A stretch of 27,945 bases of DNA from Negativicutes bacterium (GTDB taxonomy: Bacteria > Bacillota_C > Negativicutes > Sporomusales_B > JARLHX01): positions 1-27,945 of the forward strand of contig JARLHX010000111.1 of NCBI GenBank assembly GCA_031292035.1. The letters run 5' to 3'. Below are positions 15,087 to 23,068 of this stretch, piece after piece. The notes beneath the pieces were generated by a model. It searched no databases, was not told the DNA's origin, and saw only the letters and a program-made list of their open reading frames with translations. The position numbers were made by a program, and so were the translations under genes. Numbering within the stretch: the stretch's first letter is position 1; each line of letters begins with the position of its first letter.

Positions 15087-15527
15087 TTACCCCACTTTTT
15101 GTTGTTCCGGTAGCTCTTCTTTGGCGAACAGCTTGTCCACATCCAGCAGGATGAGCAGCCTATTTCCTTCTTTGCCGATTCCCCGGATGTATCCGTTCGC
15201 GGAAGCCTCTGGCGGCTGCTCAATAGCGCTGTCCTGGAGGTGGATCACTTCCGTCACCTCGTCCACCACGATCCCGATCTCCCGCCCCGCCACCTCGAGG
15301 ATCAAGACTCGCTGATCGGTGTTTTTCAATGTCTCCAGTTCCAGTCTCAGAGCCAGATGAATCACCGGGATAATCTTGCCGCGCAGAGTGATTATGCCCG
15401 CCATATATTCTGGTGTATTGGGCAGCGTGGTAGCACCTTTATATTGGATGATTTCCTTAACCTGAGTGATCGAGACGGCGTATTCCTCTTTGCCCAGACT
15501 GAATAGGACTAATTGTTCTTCTGCCAT
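15087..15527 (-). CDS. cheW: CheW chemotaxis coupling protein
   Basis: A 146-aa cytosolic scaffold that links chemoreceptors to the CheA kinase. The CheW fold is clear: LVLFSLGKEEYAVSITQVKE at the N-terminus, PNTPEYMAGIITLRGKIIPV (36-55, the conserved receptor/CheA contact region), EIGIVVDEVTEV and the C-terminal LLILLDVDKL. Length is typical. It starts 22 nt after the chemoreceptor stop, so the two are co-transcribed. No cheA or cheY is present. This looks like a receptor-coupler pair feeding a kinase encoded elsewhere. Confidence 0.96.
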   Translation of the reverse strand: MAEEQLVLFSLGKEEYAVSITQVKEIIQYKGATTLPNTPEYMAGIITLRGKIIPVIHLALRLELETLKNTDQRVLILEVAGREIGIVVDEVTEVIHLQDSAIEQPPEASANGYIRGIGKEGNRLLILLDVDKLFAKEELPEQQKVG

Positions 15528-15549
15528 ATTTCACGTCTCCCTCGCATTG

Positions 15550-17523
15550 CTATACACGGAATTGGGCCACAGCTGTCTGTAGGTCTTGAGCTAGTTTTGA
15601 CAAAGCCTCACTTGAGCCGGCGATTTCTTCCATTGATGCCAACTGCTCCTCAATGGCAGCCGAAACGCTCTGTGCCTCTCCGGCTGAGGTTTTGCTGAGT
15701 TCATCAATCTTCTTCACCGAACCAACAATCTGCTGGCTTCCAGAAGCCATCTGCTGGATGGAGGCTGAAATTTCTTTTACCTGGTCTGAAACTTGGGTTA
15801 CTAGTTCCGCGATCTCTTGGAAGGCAGCTCCAGCCGCGTTGACCACTTCTGCTCCGGTCTTAACTTCCCGAGTACCGTCGGTCATTGCTACAACTGCTTT
15901 GTCGGTATCCTTTTGGATTTCCCCAATCAGTTCGGCTATCTTCTTGGCCGCTTCCTGGGACTGCTCAGCAAGTTTCCTCACTTCCTCGGCTACCACGGCG
16001 AAGCCTCGTCCCTGTTCGCCGGCCCGGGCGGCCTCGATAGCCGCGTTAAGGGCCAGAAGGTTTGTCTGGCCGGCAATACCTGAGATGGTATCTACGATTT
16101 GACCAATTTCCTTGGATCTTTCTCCCAGTTTTGCCACTACCTTAGCCGAGGTGTTGACAGTGGACTCGATATGGCTCATCTGGGTTACAGCTTTCGCCAC
16201 GGCTTTGCCGCCTTCTTTGGCTTTATCTGTGGCATGAGCCGACTGGGCCGCCATCTGGTTGGTATTTGCGGCAACATGTTGGATGCCGGCTGACATTTGT
16301 TCTACCACCGCAGAAGTATTATTTGCCGCTGCCAGTTGCTCATTGGCTCCGGCAGCCACGCTGGAGATAGATGAAGCTACCTGGTTGGCCGCCTGGGCGG
16401 ATTGCTCCGCGCTGGCCGTTAATTCTTCTGATGAAGCAGCTACCTGCTCGGTTGCCCCAAGGATCTTCCGGATAAGGGTTCGCAGATTTTGGGCCATCTG
16501 CTCGAAACTCTTTCCCAGTCTGCCGATCTCATCATTGGAGTTGATCTCCAGATTGGTCAGTGAAATGTCACCGGCAGCGATGCGGTTGGCCGCTGCTTCC
16601 AGCGCTATGATGGGCCTGGCGATGCGGCGGGCGAACCCGATAATGATTACGCTTGCCAGCGCGAGAACAATGACAATAGTAACGGAAGTTATGCTTGTCA
16701 ATGCCGATACGGCACCAGTTACTTCCGTTACCGGCACAGTGATCGCCAGCCCCCAGTTGACCCCTGGCACAGGCGAATAGGCGTAATATCTGTCAATGCC
16801 CAGAACCTGCAAGGCAATTGTTCCCTTTTCCCCTTTCGCGATCCGCTCAGTAAGCGCTTTTCTTCCGGGATCAACGTTAGCGTCCTTTAGAGGATTTGCT
16901 TTCATCGCCACTTCTTTGTCGGGATGGATGATTGTCAGACCATCCTGCTGCGCTACCAGAGCATACCCCGTCGCCCCTACCTGCACAGAGAGCACCTTTT
17001 TGCTAAGTCCCTCCATGTCGATACCCCCATACAGCACGCCGGTCACCTTGCCATCAACCTTGACCGGGATGGCCGCCACCGTTAGCAGATGGCCGGTGGT
17101 TTTGGATATCACCGGATCGGATACAGAGGTCTCTCCCCTCATGGCACGTTGAAAATAATCCCTGTCGGACACGTTATTCGCTGCTCCCAAGGAATTGATC
17201 ATAGCACCGGTCGGTCCGGCATAGCCTATGGCATCATAAGCCTTATTCGCTTTGGCGGCATTTATCAGATAAGGGGCGATCAATTCAGGATTGCCACTTT
17301 GAACAACCGGCGATACCGCAATCATCAAGAGCTCTGCCTTGCGTGCATCCAGCCAGTCACCAACGTCGTTCGCGGAGCTTACCGCCAACGCACCCATGTC
17401 CTTTTGCACATTTCCGGTAATTATGCTCCGTGCTTTCCAGTAGTTGAGCCCCCCTAACACAGCAAGCGCCACTAGAACGATGCTCAGGATGACAACCGTC
17501 AGTTTTGTCTGGATGCTTTTCAT
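15550..17523 (-). CDS. Methyl-accepting chemotaxis protein with extracellular Cache domain
   Basis: A 657-aa chemoreceptor. TM1 is at about 8-28 and TM2 at about 277-300. The periplasmic/extracellular region between them is a double-Cache (dCache_1-type) ligand-binding domain, with [20 protein letters not shown] and the [14 protein letters not shown] stretch as landmarks. A HAMP domain follows (about 300-352, [17 protein letters not shown]), then the long coiled-coil signalling domain. Its hairpin tip is textbook: [40 protein letters not shown]. The ligand is probably a small organic acid or amino acid, by family precedent only. First gene of an operon with cheW and the zinc-ribbon/DUF2007 gene, preceded by a c-di-GMP-I riboswitch with terminator (17663-17797). 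The signalling half is very similar to the 25447-27162 receptor. Confidence 0.97.
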   Translation of the reverse strand: MKSIQTKLTVVILSIVLVALAVLGGLNYWKARSIITGNVQKDMGALAVSSANDVGDWLDARKAELLMIAVSPVVQSGNPELIAPYLINAAKANKAYDAIGYAGPTGAMINSLGAANNVSDRDYFQRAMRGETSVSDPVISKTTGHLLTVAAIPVKVDGKVTGVLYGGIDMEGLSKKVLSVQVGATGYALVAQQDGLTIIHPDKEVAMKANPLKDANVDPGRKALTERIAKGEKGTIALQVLGIDRYYAYSPVPGVNWGLAITVPVTEVTGAVSALTSITSVTIVIVLALASVIIIGFARRIARPIIALEAAANRIAAGDISLTNLEINSNDEIGRLGKSFEQMAQNLRTLIRKILGATEQVAASSEELTASAEQSAQAANQVASSISSVAAGANEQLAAANNTSAVVEQMSAGIQHVAANTNQMAAQSAHATDKAKEGGKAVAKAVTQMSHIESTVNTSAKVVAKLGERSKEIGQIVDTISGIAGQTNLLALNAAIEAARAGEQGRGFAVVAEEVRKLAEQSQEAAKKIAELIGEIQKDTDKAVVAMTDGTREVKTGAEVVNAAGAAFQEIAELVTQVSDQVKEISASIQQMASGSQQIVGSVKKIDELSKTSAGEAQSVSAAIEEQLASMEEIAGSSEALSKLAQDLQTAVAQFRV

Positions 17524-17662
17524 AAGTGATCACTCCTATTAGGCACAATGTTATTTAATCGCTCACGCGAATCGAAAACCGCATCGTTTTGTAGTCAGCC
17601 TGATATACGCTCAATTTGCCATCTAAAGTGGGAATACAAATTGACGGCGGTCACCATAATTT

Positions 17663-17705
17663 CAAAAAAAAATGTAAGGCTTAGGATTATCCCAAGCCTA
17701 AGCCT
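17663..17705 (-). terminator. Terminator of GEMM riboswitch 2 (expression platform)
   Basis: A perfect 9-bp stem AGGCTTAGG/CCTAAGCCT (17697-17705 with 17677-17685) is followed on the minus strand by TACATTTTTTTTT. It stands 16 nt beyond the aptamer and about 140 nt before the chemoreceptor start, so it should decide whether the operon is transcribed. Confidence 0.95.
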
Positions 17706-17719
17706 CTAACGTTATTTCT

Positions 17720-17798
17720 TGCGGCGGCCTGGCGATCATTGTCGAGTACGACTTTAGACCCATAGCTTTGCGTCCCAATCTTTCGATTAGTTTGCCAA
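17720..17798 (-). promoter_or_regulatory. Cyclic di-GMP-I (GEMM-I) riboswitch 2, upstream of the chemoreceptor operon
   Basis: On the minus strand: GGCAAAC, stem with GAAA tetraloop (ATCGAAAGAT), GGGACGCAAAGC, TATGGGTCTAAAG, then ATGATCGCCAGG and GCCGCC. All conserved GEMM-I core elements are present. It differs from the other two copies in the second stem-loop and in all flanks, so it is an older or separately acquired copy. Confidence 0.96.
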
Positions 17799-17839
17799 AA
17801 TGCCTATTTATCCAAATTATAACTAATTTACATAATTTT

Positions 17840-17868
17840 ATTATATTATCGACAGCAGTGACCGTCAA
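17840..17868 (-). promoter_or_regulatory. Sigma-A promoter of riboswitch 2 and the chemotaxis operon
   Basis: TTGACG (17863-17868), 17-nt spacer, perfect TATAAT (17840-17845) on the minus strand, about 40 nt upstream of the aptamer. Confidence 0.85.
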
Positions 17869-17907
17869 GCTAAAGCTCCATATTGTTTTTGACTTTTTAG
17901 ATAATGA

Positions 17908-18007
17908 ATAGAGTATTGAGGGTAACCAGTTTGCTTATTTCCACTGTCAGAACAGCGAAGTCGCGCCCCTGTTCACCTATTCTGGCAGCTTCTATAGCCG
18001 CGTTAAG
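17908..18007 (-). pseudogene. Fossil fragment of a chemoreceptor signalling tip
   Basis: The minus-strand frame from 18007 reads [20 protein letters not shown], then TVEISKLVT before the similarity fades. This matches the MCP tip [29 protein letters not shown]. No start, no rest of the gene. It sits between the DASS gene stop (18076) and the promoter of the intact receptor operon, so a receptor gene or part of one once lay here. Confidence 0.85.
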
Positions 18008-18075
18008 ACAGTGTCTTTATCCATTGTGTCGTCCGAACTCAACTGCATCTTGACTGTTTCTGTTTGCCCTGAATG

Positions 18076-19485
18076 CTAATACCAATAACCAATCCATTTC
18101 CAGTAAGCTAGACCTAGCGTTAGGTATACGACGGTATGGAGAGTGGCGACCACCAGACCAATCCCCCACCAAGCCTTTTTCGGCACGTATTCCTTGGCGA
18201 ATAAAACGGGGCCTACACCATTGCCATAGTGTGTTAAAGTCGCGGAAGTTGCCATCAAAAACAGGACTATGAAAGCCGCCGGATATTTTGGTACGTCGGT
18301 TGTGGCGAGGAAGGAGAAAAACAGTGGCGCAAGTGCGGCGACATAACCTATGGTCGAAGCAAAGAAGTAGTGCAGCAGGTTGATCAAAAGCGCAACAATA
18401 ACAAGTATTGCGAATATGGACAAACCGGCTGTCGGCAACCAGAGCTTCATCATTTCGGCCAGCCAAACATAAAACTTTAACTTGATCAAGGCGGCAGAAA
18501 TACCAAGAATCCCGCCGTACCAGATCAGCATGGTCCAAGGTTCCTTGGCTTCCACCAGGTCTTTCCATTCAACTATATTGAACAGGATCATCAGTGACAA
18601 GCCGATGAAACCAACAACGGTTGCATCTAATTTCGTGGAACCACCAGTCATCCATAGCACTAATACGATCAGGAAAATAGTGACAGCTATCCATTCTTTA
18701 CGGGTAACCGGCCCCATCTTCTTTAGTTCTTCGCCGAAGAACTGCTTCAGACCATCAAGCGATTTCAGTTCCGGTGGCCAGATTTTTGCAAGCACCCAAG
18801 GAATGGCAAACAATACTAACCAGCCCGGCGCCGCGCCAACCGCCCAGACGTTCCAGTCGATATGCGTGCCCAGGATATCATTAGCCATGCTGGCGCCAAA
18901 CGGATTGACGGCTATGCCGGTTAAAAACAGACTGCCGGTAGTCATAGCGACCATGTATAACAGAACAATCAGATATCCAGCTATCCGGCGCGGGTTTTTA
19001 CCCGGGTCCGGATCCACAGCCTGGATCACGCCGTCCGCTAGCGGGTAGACTAACCCTCCCGTTCGACCAGGAATCGATGGCACACTTGTTGCCAATATTG
19101 CATCAAATAACGCCAGACAGTAAGCTACCCGCAACGAGGTTTTTCCGAAAGACATAACCAACAATAAGCCCACGCGTTTCGCCAAACCGGACTTTTTAAA
19201 GCCGATGACCAGCATGAAAGCAGTTATAATCAGCCATATCGTGCTATCCGCAAAACCTATGATAACATCCCGTAGCGGGACGACAAACGTAACAGAGAAA
19301 GTAATTGAAATCAAAAGCAACGATGCATCCGGGAGCGCTTGAAGCATGATCCCCACCATAGTGACGATAAAGATTCCCGCTAATCGCCAGGCTTCGACGC
19401 TCAGGCCTTTCGGCGGTGGAATGAAAAAAACGATGCAAAGTACCAAGGCGAGACCGAGCAGTTTTATTATTTTATTATTTGTCAT
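18076..19485 (-). CDS. DASS-family anion:sodium symporter/antiporter (di- or tricarboxylate)
   Basis: A 469-aa inner-membrane carrier with about 12 hydrophobic segments, of the divalent anion:Na+ symporter (SLC13/CitT) family. The sequence has family landmarks: IPPPKGLSVEAWRL near the N-terminus, the first hairpin region LTGIAVNPFGASMAND (about 193-208), and the second binding motif TSATLTHYGNGVGPVLFA (about 414-431). The latter is like the SLTHY-G-GP motif of CitT/TtdT-type citrate/tartrate/succinate exchangers rather than the SNT motif of sulfate-type members. Likely substrates are therefore C4-dicarboxylates or tricarboxylates. AAAGGAGG precedes the ATG. It lies 136 nt downstream of the MmgE/PrpD gene on the same strand, no terminator between, so the two form an operon for uptake and first conversion of a carboxylate. 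No terminator is seen after it. Confidence 0.92.
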   Translation of the reverse strand: MTNNKIIKLLGLALVLCIVFFIPPPKGLSVEAWRLAGIFIVTMVGIMLQALPDASLLLISITFSVTFVVPLRDVIIGFADSTIWLIITAFMLVIGFKKSGLAKRVGLLLVMSFGKTSLRVAYCLALFDAILATSVPSIPGRTGGLVYPLADGVIQAVDPDPGKNPRRIAGYLIVLLYMVAMTTGSLFLTGIAVNPFGASMANDILGTHIDWNVWAVGAAPGWLVLFAIPWVLAKIWPPELKSLDGLKQFFGEELKKMGPVTRKEWIAVTIFLIVLVLWMTGGSTKLDATVVGFIGLSLMILFNIVEWKDLVEAKEPWTMLIWYGGILGISAALIKLKFYVWLAEMMKLWLPTAGLSIFAILVIVALLINLLHYFFASTIGYVAALAPLFFSFLATTDVPKYPAAFIVLFLMATSATLTHYGNGVGPVLFAKEYVPKKAWWGIGLVVATLHTVVYLTLGLAYWKWIGYWY

Positions 19486-19621
19486 TTTTCCTCCTTTAAG
19501 AACAGCTCATCATCCCCCCGCCAGGGTGGATTGTTTGATCCCTTGATAATTTTGGAGAAAGCAGGGAAATGACTTTTTTCGGTCTGGCTGTATCACTATG
19601 AAATTCATTTATCTGGGGCGA

Positions 19622-20959
19622 CTATTTTCCCGCCTTGCACAGGTCAATGAGCTGGTGAAGGGTGGGCTGTTGGTCCAGATCCCATACCAACTTGATCAGT
19701 TTATCCTGGTTTTCTTTTGTTAGATAAGGAGCCGTCAAATCTTTGAATTTTTCTTCCAGGTCTTTTTCTTTGAGCGGGTTTTCCAGGCTGCCGAAAACCT
19801 TGTCCACAAAGATTTCGACGACTTCGCCGTTATTTTTCTCAGCTTTGAGAAGAGCATGGTATGTCTTCATTTGCTTGTTGACTGTCGCCGTGATCTTTTT
19901 GCGCATATTGACGACTTTTTCATCGCGAACATGTTCGGTGGCATACTCCCATTGTCCGGCTTTTCCGTCCAGAAGGCCGACAGCCACGCCATGGTACACA
20001 CTAAATATTGCTTCCAAGGTATCTTTGGGTTCAGGTTTGCCGGTTAATTCCAAGGCTAACGGGTGAACTTCAAGGGCAATATTGCGGATATCGGAAGCAT
20101 TAATTCCCCTATTTCGCAGCCGAATGGCGGCATCAATCGCAGGATGAGCGACAATGCCACAGGCAAACGGTTTATAAGCGTTTCGCATAATCTGCCAGTC
20201 ATTTCCCCAAGGGGTTTCCAGGAAAGAGTAATCAGGAGAATCGGACATCAAAAAGCAGTAACCTTTTGGGGCTTCCAGAGACTGCAGAGAGCTTGTCATT
20301 CCTTCCCTGGCCAAAAGCGCGGACAAAATCCCGTTCGAAGCCGCTTTGCCGGCGTGAATCGGTTTGGTATAAGTGCCGAACATTGTTCTGATTCCAGTTG
20401 GCTGGACACTGGCGATACCCAGAGCATAGACCATTTGTTCTTGGGACAGGCCTAACATTTTCCCCATTGCTGCCGTGGCACCAAAGGTTCCTGCTGTACC
20501 GGTGATGTGCCAGCCTTTTTCATAATGGCCCTGACGTCCAAGAGCGAGTGCTATGCGTTCCTCCACTTCGGCGCCGATGACAAAGTTTTGCAGCACCAAT
20601 TTCCCGGGCAGGTTATTGTGCTCGCACCAGGCAACCAGGGCAGGAAACACCGGCGCGCTGGGGTGAAGAATGGTTTCAAGAAAGGTATCGTCAAAATCAA
20701 ACATACTTGAAGACATACCGTTTAAAATCGCGGCAAACTCCAAATCCACTTTCAACGAAGTTCCCAAAAAGGTCGCTTGCGGGCTGCTGTTCATTGTTTT
20801 AGCAACATTTTGCATCATTGTTATGGAAGGATGTCTATGGGCGCCGATCGCGTTGCCCAACCAGTTCAGGAAAGATTTTTTCGCTTCATGAATCGTTTCT
20901 TGCGGCAACTGCTCCAAAGGATACTCGCAAATATTTTTGGCTAACGTCTTAGTAGTCAT
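19622..20959 (-). CDS. MmgE/PrpD family protein (dehydratase/epimerase/decarboxylase fold)
   Basis: A 445-aa cytosolic protein spanning the complete two-domain MmgE/PrpD fold. Landmarks: FDDTFLETILHPSAPVFPAL (about 92-111), HITGTAGTFGATAAMGKMLG (about 150-169), QPTGIRTMFGTYTKPIHAGK (about 185-204, the conserved H-GKA segment) and the C-terminal small domain from about 270. Known members are 2-methylcitrate dehydratase, cis-aconitate decarboxylase and iminodisuccinate epimerase; which of these applies cannot be decided here. The linked carboxylate transporter suggests a tri- or dicarboxylate substrate imported from outside. No prpB/prpC genes are present, which argues against a standard methylcitrate cycle. 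GGAGAGGG precedes the ATG. A sigma-54 promoter lies about 295 nt upstream. Confidence 0.93.
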   Translation of the reverse strand: MTTKTLAKNICEYPLEQLPQETIHEAKKSFLNWLGNAIGAHRHPSITMMQNVAKTMNSSPQATFLGTSLKVDLEFAAILNGMSSSMFDFDDTFLETILHPSAPVFPALVAWCEHNNLPGKLVLQNFVIGAEVEERIALALGRQGHYEKGWHITGTAGTFGATAAMGKMLGLSQEQMVYALGIASVQPTGIRTMFGTYTKPIHAGKAASNGILSALLAREGMTSSLQSLEAPKGYCFLMSDSPDYSFLETPWGNDWQIMRNAYKPFACGIVAHPAIDAAIRLRNRGINASDIRNIALEVHPLALELTGKPEPKDTLEAIFSVYHGVAVGLLDGKAGQWEYATEHVRDEKVVNMRKKITATVNKQMKTYHALLKAEKNNGEVVEIFVDKVFGSLENPLKEKDLEEKFKDLTAPYLTKENQDKLIKLVWDLDQQPTLHQLIDLCKAGK

Positions 20960-21251
20960 CTTTTACCCTCTCCATTGTAATTATTTTCTCTTGCTGGCAG
21001 TGATCTTCGATGGGCAACAGACTCTAAACAGTCCTATTCCCCATGAAGCCTGCACTCTAAGATATAAAAAAACGATACGTCTTATCCCTCCTTGTAACGG
21101 TGTACTTCTATGTCATGCCGGATGATCCCAGGTAATTATGTCTTGCTGTAAATCTCCCGCGAATCGTTGCCGACAAATGCTGTCGAATTATAACAAATAT
21201 ACATTTTCGTGGACGCCGTAGACATAAGCCTTCTACAAACATCTTAATAAT

Positions 21252-21270
21252 CATGCAAAAGGTGTGCCAA
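21252..21270 (-). promoter_or_regulatory. Sigma-54 (-24/-12) promoter of the PrpD-DASS operon
   Basis: The minus strand reads TTGGCACACCTTTTGCAT: GG (21267-21268), exactly 10 nt, GC (21255-21256), in near-perfect agreement with the consensus TGGCAC-N5-TTGC. Transcription would start near 21243, leaving a leader of about 280 nt before prpD (20960-21242), in which I see no gene or known RNA. Confidence 0.8.
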
Positions 21271-21310
21271 TTCAACTTACCTGAATTTAGCAGGTATGAT
21301 AAAAGAATAT

Positions 21311-21400
21311 TTTCATTATTGAAACACGTTTAATTGAAATCCCTGACCGGTCTGCCGTTGCATCGTTCCTATTTTGAAATGATTTTTTTCATTATTTGAA
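21311..21400 (-). promoter_or_regulatory. Candidate enhancer-binding sites for a sigma-54 activator
   Basis: Two similar inverted repeats, TTTCATTATTGAAA (21311-21324) and TTTCATTATTTGAA (21387-21400), lie about 40 and 115 nt upstream of the -24 element. The TTTCA-N4/5-TGAA(A) symmetry and placement fit upstream activating sites for an enhancer-binding protein. No such activator gene is in the window. Confidence 0.55.
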
Positions 21401-21492
21401 CAATTGCGCCGACTTTGCTTTACATTCAAGGAGTTTCGATCATCTTGGAATTATTCGGTGATCTTTAGCCAAGTTGCCTGGCGTTCATTCCG

Positions 21493-21519
21493 AAAAAAAA
21501 TACGGCCTGTCAGAACAGG
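21493..21519 (-). terminator. Probable terminator
   Basis: Stem CCTGT/ACAGG (21506-21519) followed on the minus strand by CCGTATTTTTTTT. It follows the open frame ending at 21555. Confidence 0.6.
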
Positions 21520-21554
21520 ACCATGTTTGGTGCCTGCGTATAAGGGCAGCGCCA

Positions 21555-21749
21555 TTACACTTGGATATCGACACCTTTTGTTGATCTCCATACTACAGCA
21601 ACTTGTTTCATTGATTTTTCCGCAGATAGATCCGTCTGTGTAAAATCGTTGATCTCTTCTTTACTGACATGGTGAGCTTTTAAATATGATGCTTTGGATT
21701 TCTTGTTAGTCGCTATATTAATTGATAAAAATCCTTCGTACCTGTTATC
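21555..21749 (-). pseudogene. Open frame of 64 codons without start codon; probable gene remnant
   Basis: From just after a TAG, the frame reads through 64 codons (NRYEGFLSINIATNKKSKAS..., then HHVSKEEINDF, VVWRSTKGVDIQV) to a stop. The composition is protein-like and a terminator follows 35 nt later, but no ATG, GTG or TTG occurs in the frame. I read it as a 5'-truncated gene remnant. No family is recognised. Confidence 0.35.
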
Positions 21750-21880
21750 CTATCCCTTCTTAGGTTATATCTTATTATAGGTATCGTAAATGTCAAAGAA
21801 TACTGTAAGGTAAATATTGATAAATAGTTATTTCTTTCCAGCGTCCACCAACGGCTACTCCTTATATCCTGTCACATATT

Positions 21881-21956
21881 CCCATTACAACATGCTTTCC
21901 TTTAGATTCTTTCTCAGATGAATGTCTTCCGCCACTGCCTGGACGGAGATATCAGG
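21881..21956 (-). pseudogene. Decayed yifB 3'-end fragment (copy R3)
   Basis: About 75 nt align with 27346-27420 of intact yifB, including CCATTACA-CAT, TTTCCTTTA, TCAGATGAAT and GGACGGAGATATC. Similarity is roughly three quarters by eye and starts a few bases beyond the yifB stop. 21750-21880 holds nothing I can support. Confidence 0.65.
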
Positions 21957-22003
21957 GGTCTGAAGTATAACGATCGACATTGTACTTTAAACCAGCAAAT
22001 AAA

Positions 22004-22042
22004 AATCCCCCATCACTGCAGTTATTGCAAAGATGGGGGATT
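22004..22042. terminator. Bidirectional terminator of micro-ORF A
   Basis: A 10-bp stem AATCCCCCAT/ATGGGGGATT with T-rich sequence on both strands, starting 3 nt from the micro-ORF A stop codon. Confidence 0.9.
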
Positions 22043-22044
22043 TT

Positions 22045-22131
22045 TTAGTTAATCACCATCGAATACATATGAAGAAACAATCCGATAGACACAGCGGCCA
22101 TGATTCCAAGGCCAATAATTATATATTGCAT
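22045..22131 (-). CDS. Micro-ORF A: 28-aa single-span membrane peptide
   Basis: The frame starts MQYIIIGLGIMAAVSIGLFL and ends HMYSMVIN before the stop. Nearly the whole peptide is one hydrophobic helix. GGGGTAAGAG lies about 8-17 nt before the ATG. A second in-frame ATG at 22155 would add eight residues (MNWGKSFK) but has no ribosome site. A strong terminator begins 2 nt past the stop codon, as expected for a real transcription unit. It is of KdpF/YnhF-like size but not similar to them. Function unknown. Distance to the preceding micro-ORF (about 460 nt, holding yifB fragment R2) means it may have its own promoter. Confidence 0.55.
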   Translation of the reverse strand: MQYIIIGLGIMAAVSIGLFLHMYSMVIN

Positions 22132-22426
22132 TTTAAAACTCTTACCCCAATTCATTATAAATTTATGTCATAGGTCGGCTTCGCCAATGGGAGAGAATGT
22201 ACTGCATTGTGCCCGACTCTTATTATATTTAATTATAGAATGAAATAATGACAGAAGTATGACGTAAAGCTTACGAAAGTATTATTCCTGCCCGGAAAGA
22301 TTAGTTTAATTGGGAATGTAAATATTCACTATTGTTTATTAAGTCTTGCTAAATAATGTATGCCCTTGTTCCCTTTCCAAACTATTCAGGGGTAGCCTGT
22401 TATTGTTGGTTTAGCAATAGCAGGGC

Positions 22427-22568
22427 CAGGATGGGGTCGTAACCGCGGCCGTTGAGGTTCATTTTGGTGAAGGTCTGAGAAAGAAGCTGCCGGGCGTCGC
22501 CAGAAAGGCGGCTGGGTGGATTTCAGGTGACGGTGGCTCATCTGGGCGATGCAGTGGAGACTGTATTA
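22427..22568 (-). pseudogene. yifB internal fragment (copy R2)
   Basis: About 140 nt align closely with 27466-27597 of intact yifB (GAGGTTCATTTTGGTGAAGG, GAAAGAAGCTGCCGGGCGTC, GTGGCTCATCTGGGCG). It corresponds to the part that is missing from fragment R1 at 23708-23965. 22132-22426 holds the upstream region of micro-ORF A and an imperfect hairpin near 22397-22428. Confidence 0.9.
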
Positions 22569-22588
22569 TTTCTTAGATATCATATGAG

Positions 22589-22711
22589 TCACTTTTTTGC
22601 CCCTCGCTGTAATAATTCCTTAAACACAAAATACAAAAACAAGACAATAGCAGTAATAAATACTGTGAATACTGTCTGTAAGCAAATATCTAAATAGTGT
22701 TGCCCAAACAC
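22589..22711 (-). CDS. Micro-ORF B: 40-aa single-span membrane protein
   Basis: GTG start at 22711, chosen because CAGGGGGC lies 8 nt upstream. The frame reads MFGQHYLDICLQTVFTVFIT and continues through a hydrophobic helix (about 12-30) to a basic tail KELLQRGAKK. This is the normal topology signal for a small inner-membrane protein with its basic end inside. It lies 91 nt downstream of micro-ORF C, with a hairpin between. Function unknown; no family recognised. Confidence 0.6.
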   Translation of the reverse strand: MFGQHYLDICLQTVFTVFITAIVLFLYFVFKELLQRGAKK

Positions 22712-22761
22712 AACTTTAGCCCCCTGTAGCACTAATAATTCTTTTATAATGGAATAAGTAA

Positions 22762-22790
22762 TAAGCCTCTCGGTTCATACGGTTTAGGAG
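22762..22790 (-). terminator. Hairpin between micro-ORFs C and B, possible terminator
   Basis: Stem AGCCTC/GAGGCT with an inner GGTT/AACC pairing, 12 nt past the micro-ORF C stop; followed on the minus strand by TATTACTTATT. A weak or partial terminator. Confidence 0.5.
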
Positions 22791-22802
22791 GCTATCCGGC
22801 TT

Positions 22803-22967
22803 CTAGTAGGCGCGCTGTTTGATCAATTGTTTCATAAAATTTTTAGTAATCCATTTATAAAAAGATTCATCGCACCTGTTGCAACAGAAAAAATTCCAGC
22901 CTGAAACCAATTGTGTACCGATAAGGTGAGCATTTCCTCCACATTCGTGTCTAAATGATAGATTCAT
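22803..22967 (-). CDS. Micro-ORF C: 54-aa Cys-rich, probably zinc-binding protein
   Basis: The frame starts MNLSFRHECGGNAHLIGTQL and continues VSGWNFFCCNRCDESFYKW to a basic end KQLIKQRAY. H7, C9, C28, C29 and C32 give an HxC-x18-CCxxC arrangement, compatible with a small zinc ribbon. The aromatic residues around CC-N-R-C-DESF also suit this. The ribosome site (GTGGGAA, 5-10 nt before ATG) is moderate. It lies about 100 nt downstream of micro-ORF D on the same strand. No family is recognised; the zinc proposal is an inference from residue spacing. Confidence 0.55.
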   Translation of the reverse strand: MNLSFRHECGGNAHLIGTQLVSGWNFFCCNRCDESFYKWITKNFMKQLIKQRAY

Positions 22968-23068
22968 ACTACGTTCCCACGGTTCATCTGGCAGAATCGC
23001 AAATTACAGGCAATTAATGATTGGAGGCAAAATAATCTATTATCCATCTTTTCATTATACACCATTAA

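Noticed and set aside
15653..16780. Long plus-strand open frames opposite the chemoreceptor gene
   Set aside because: They are antisense shadows of the strongly biased chemoreceptor codons; no ribosome sites and no known domains.
19622..20959. Calling the MmgE/PrpD gene prpD (2-methylcitrate dehydratase)
   Set aside because: The family has several activities and no other methylcitrate-cycle gene is present, so the specific name is not supported.
21404..21643. A 79-codon plus-strand ORF
   Set aside because: No ribosome site, atypical composition, and it overlaps both the terminator and the better minus-strand remnant.
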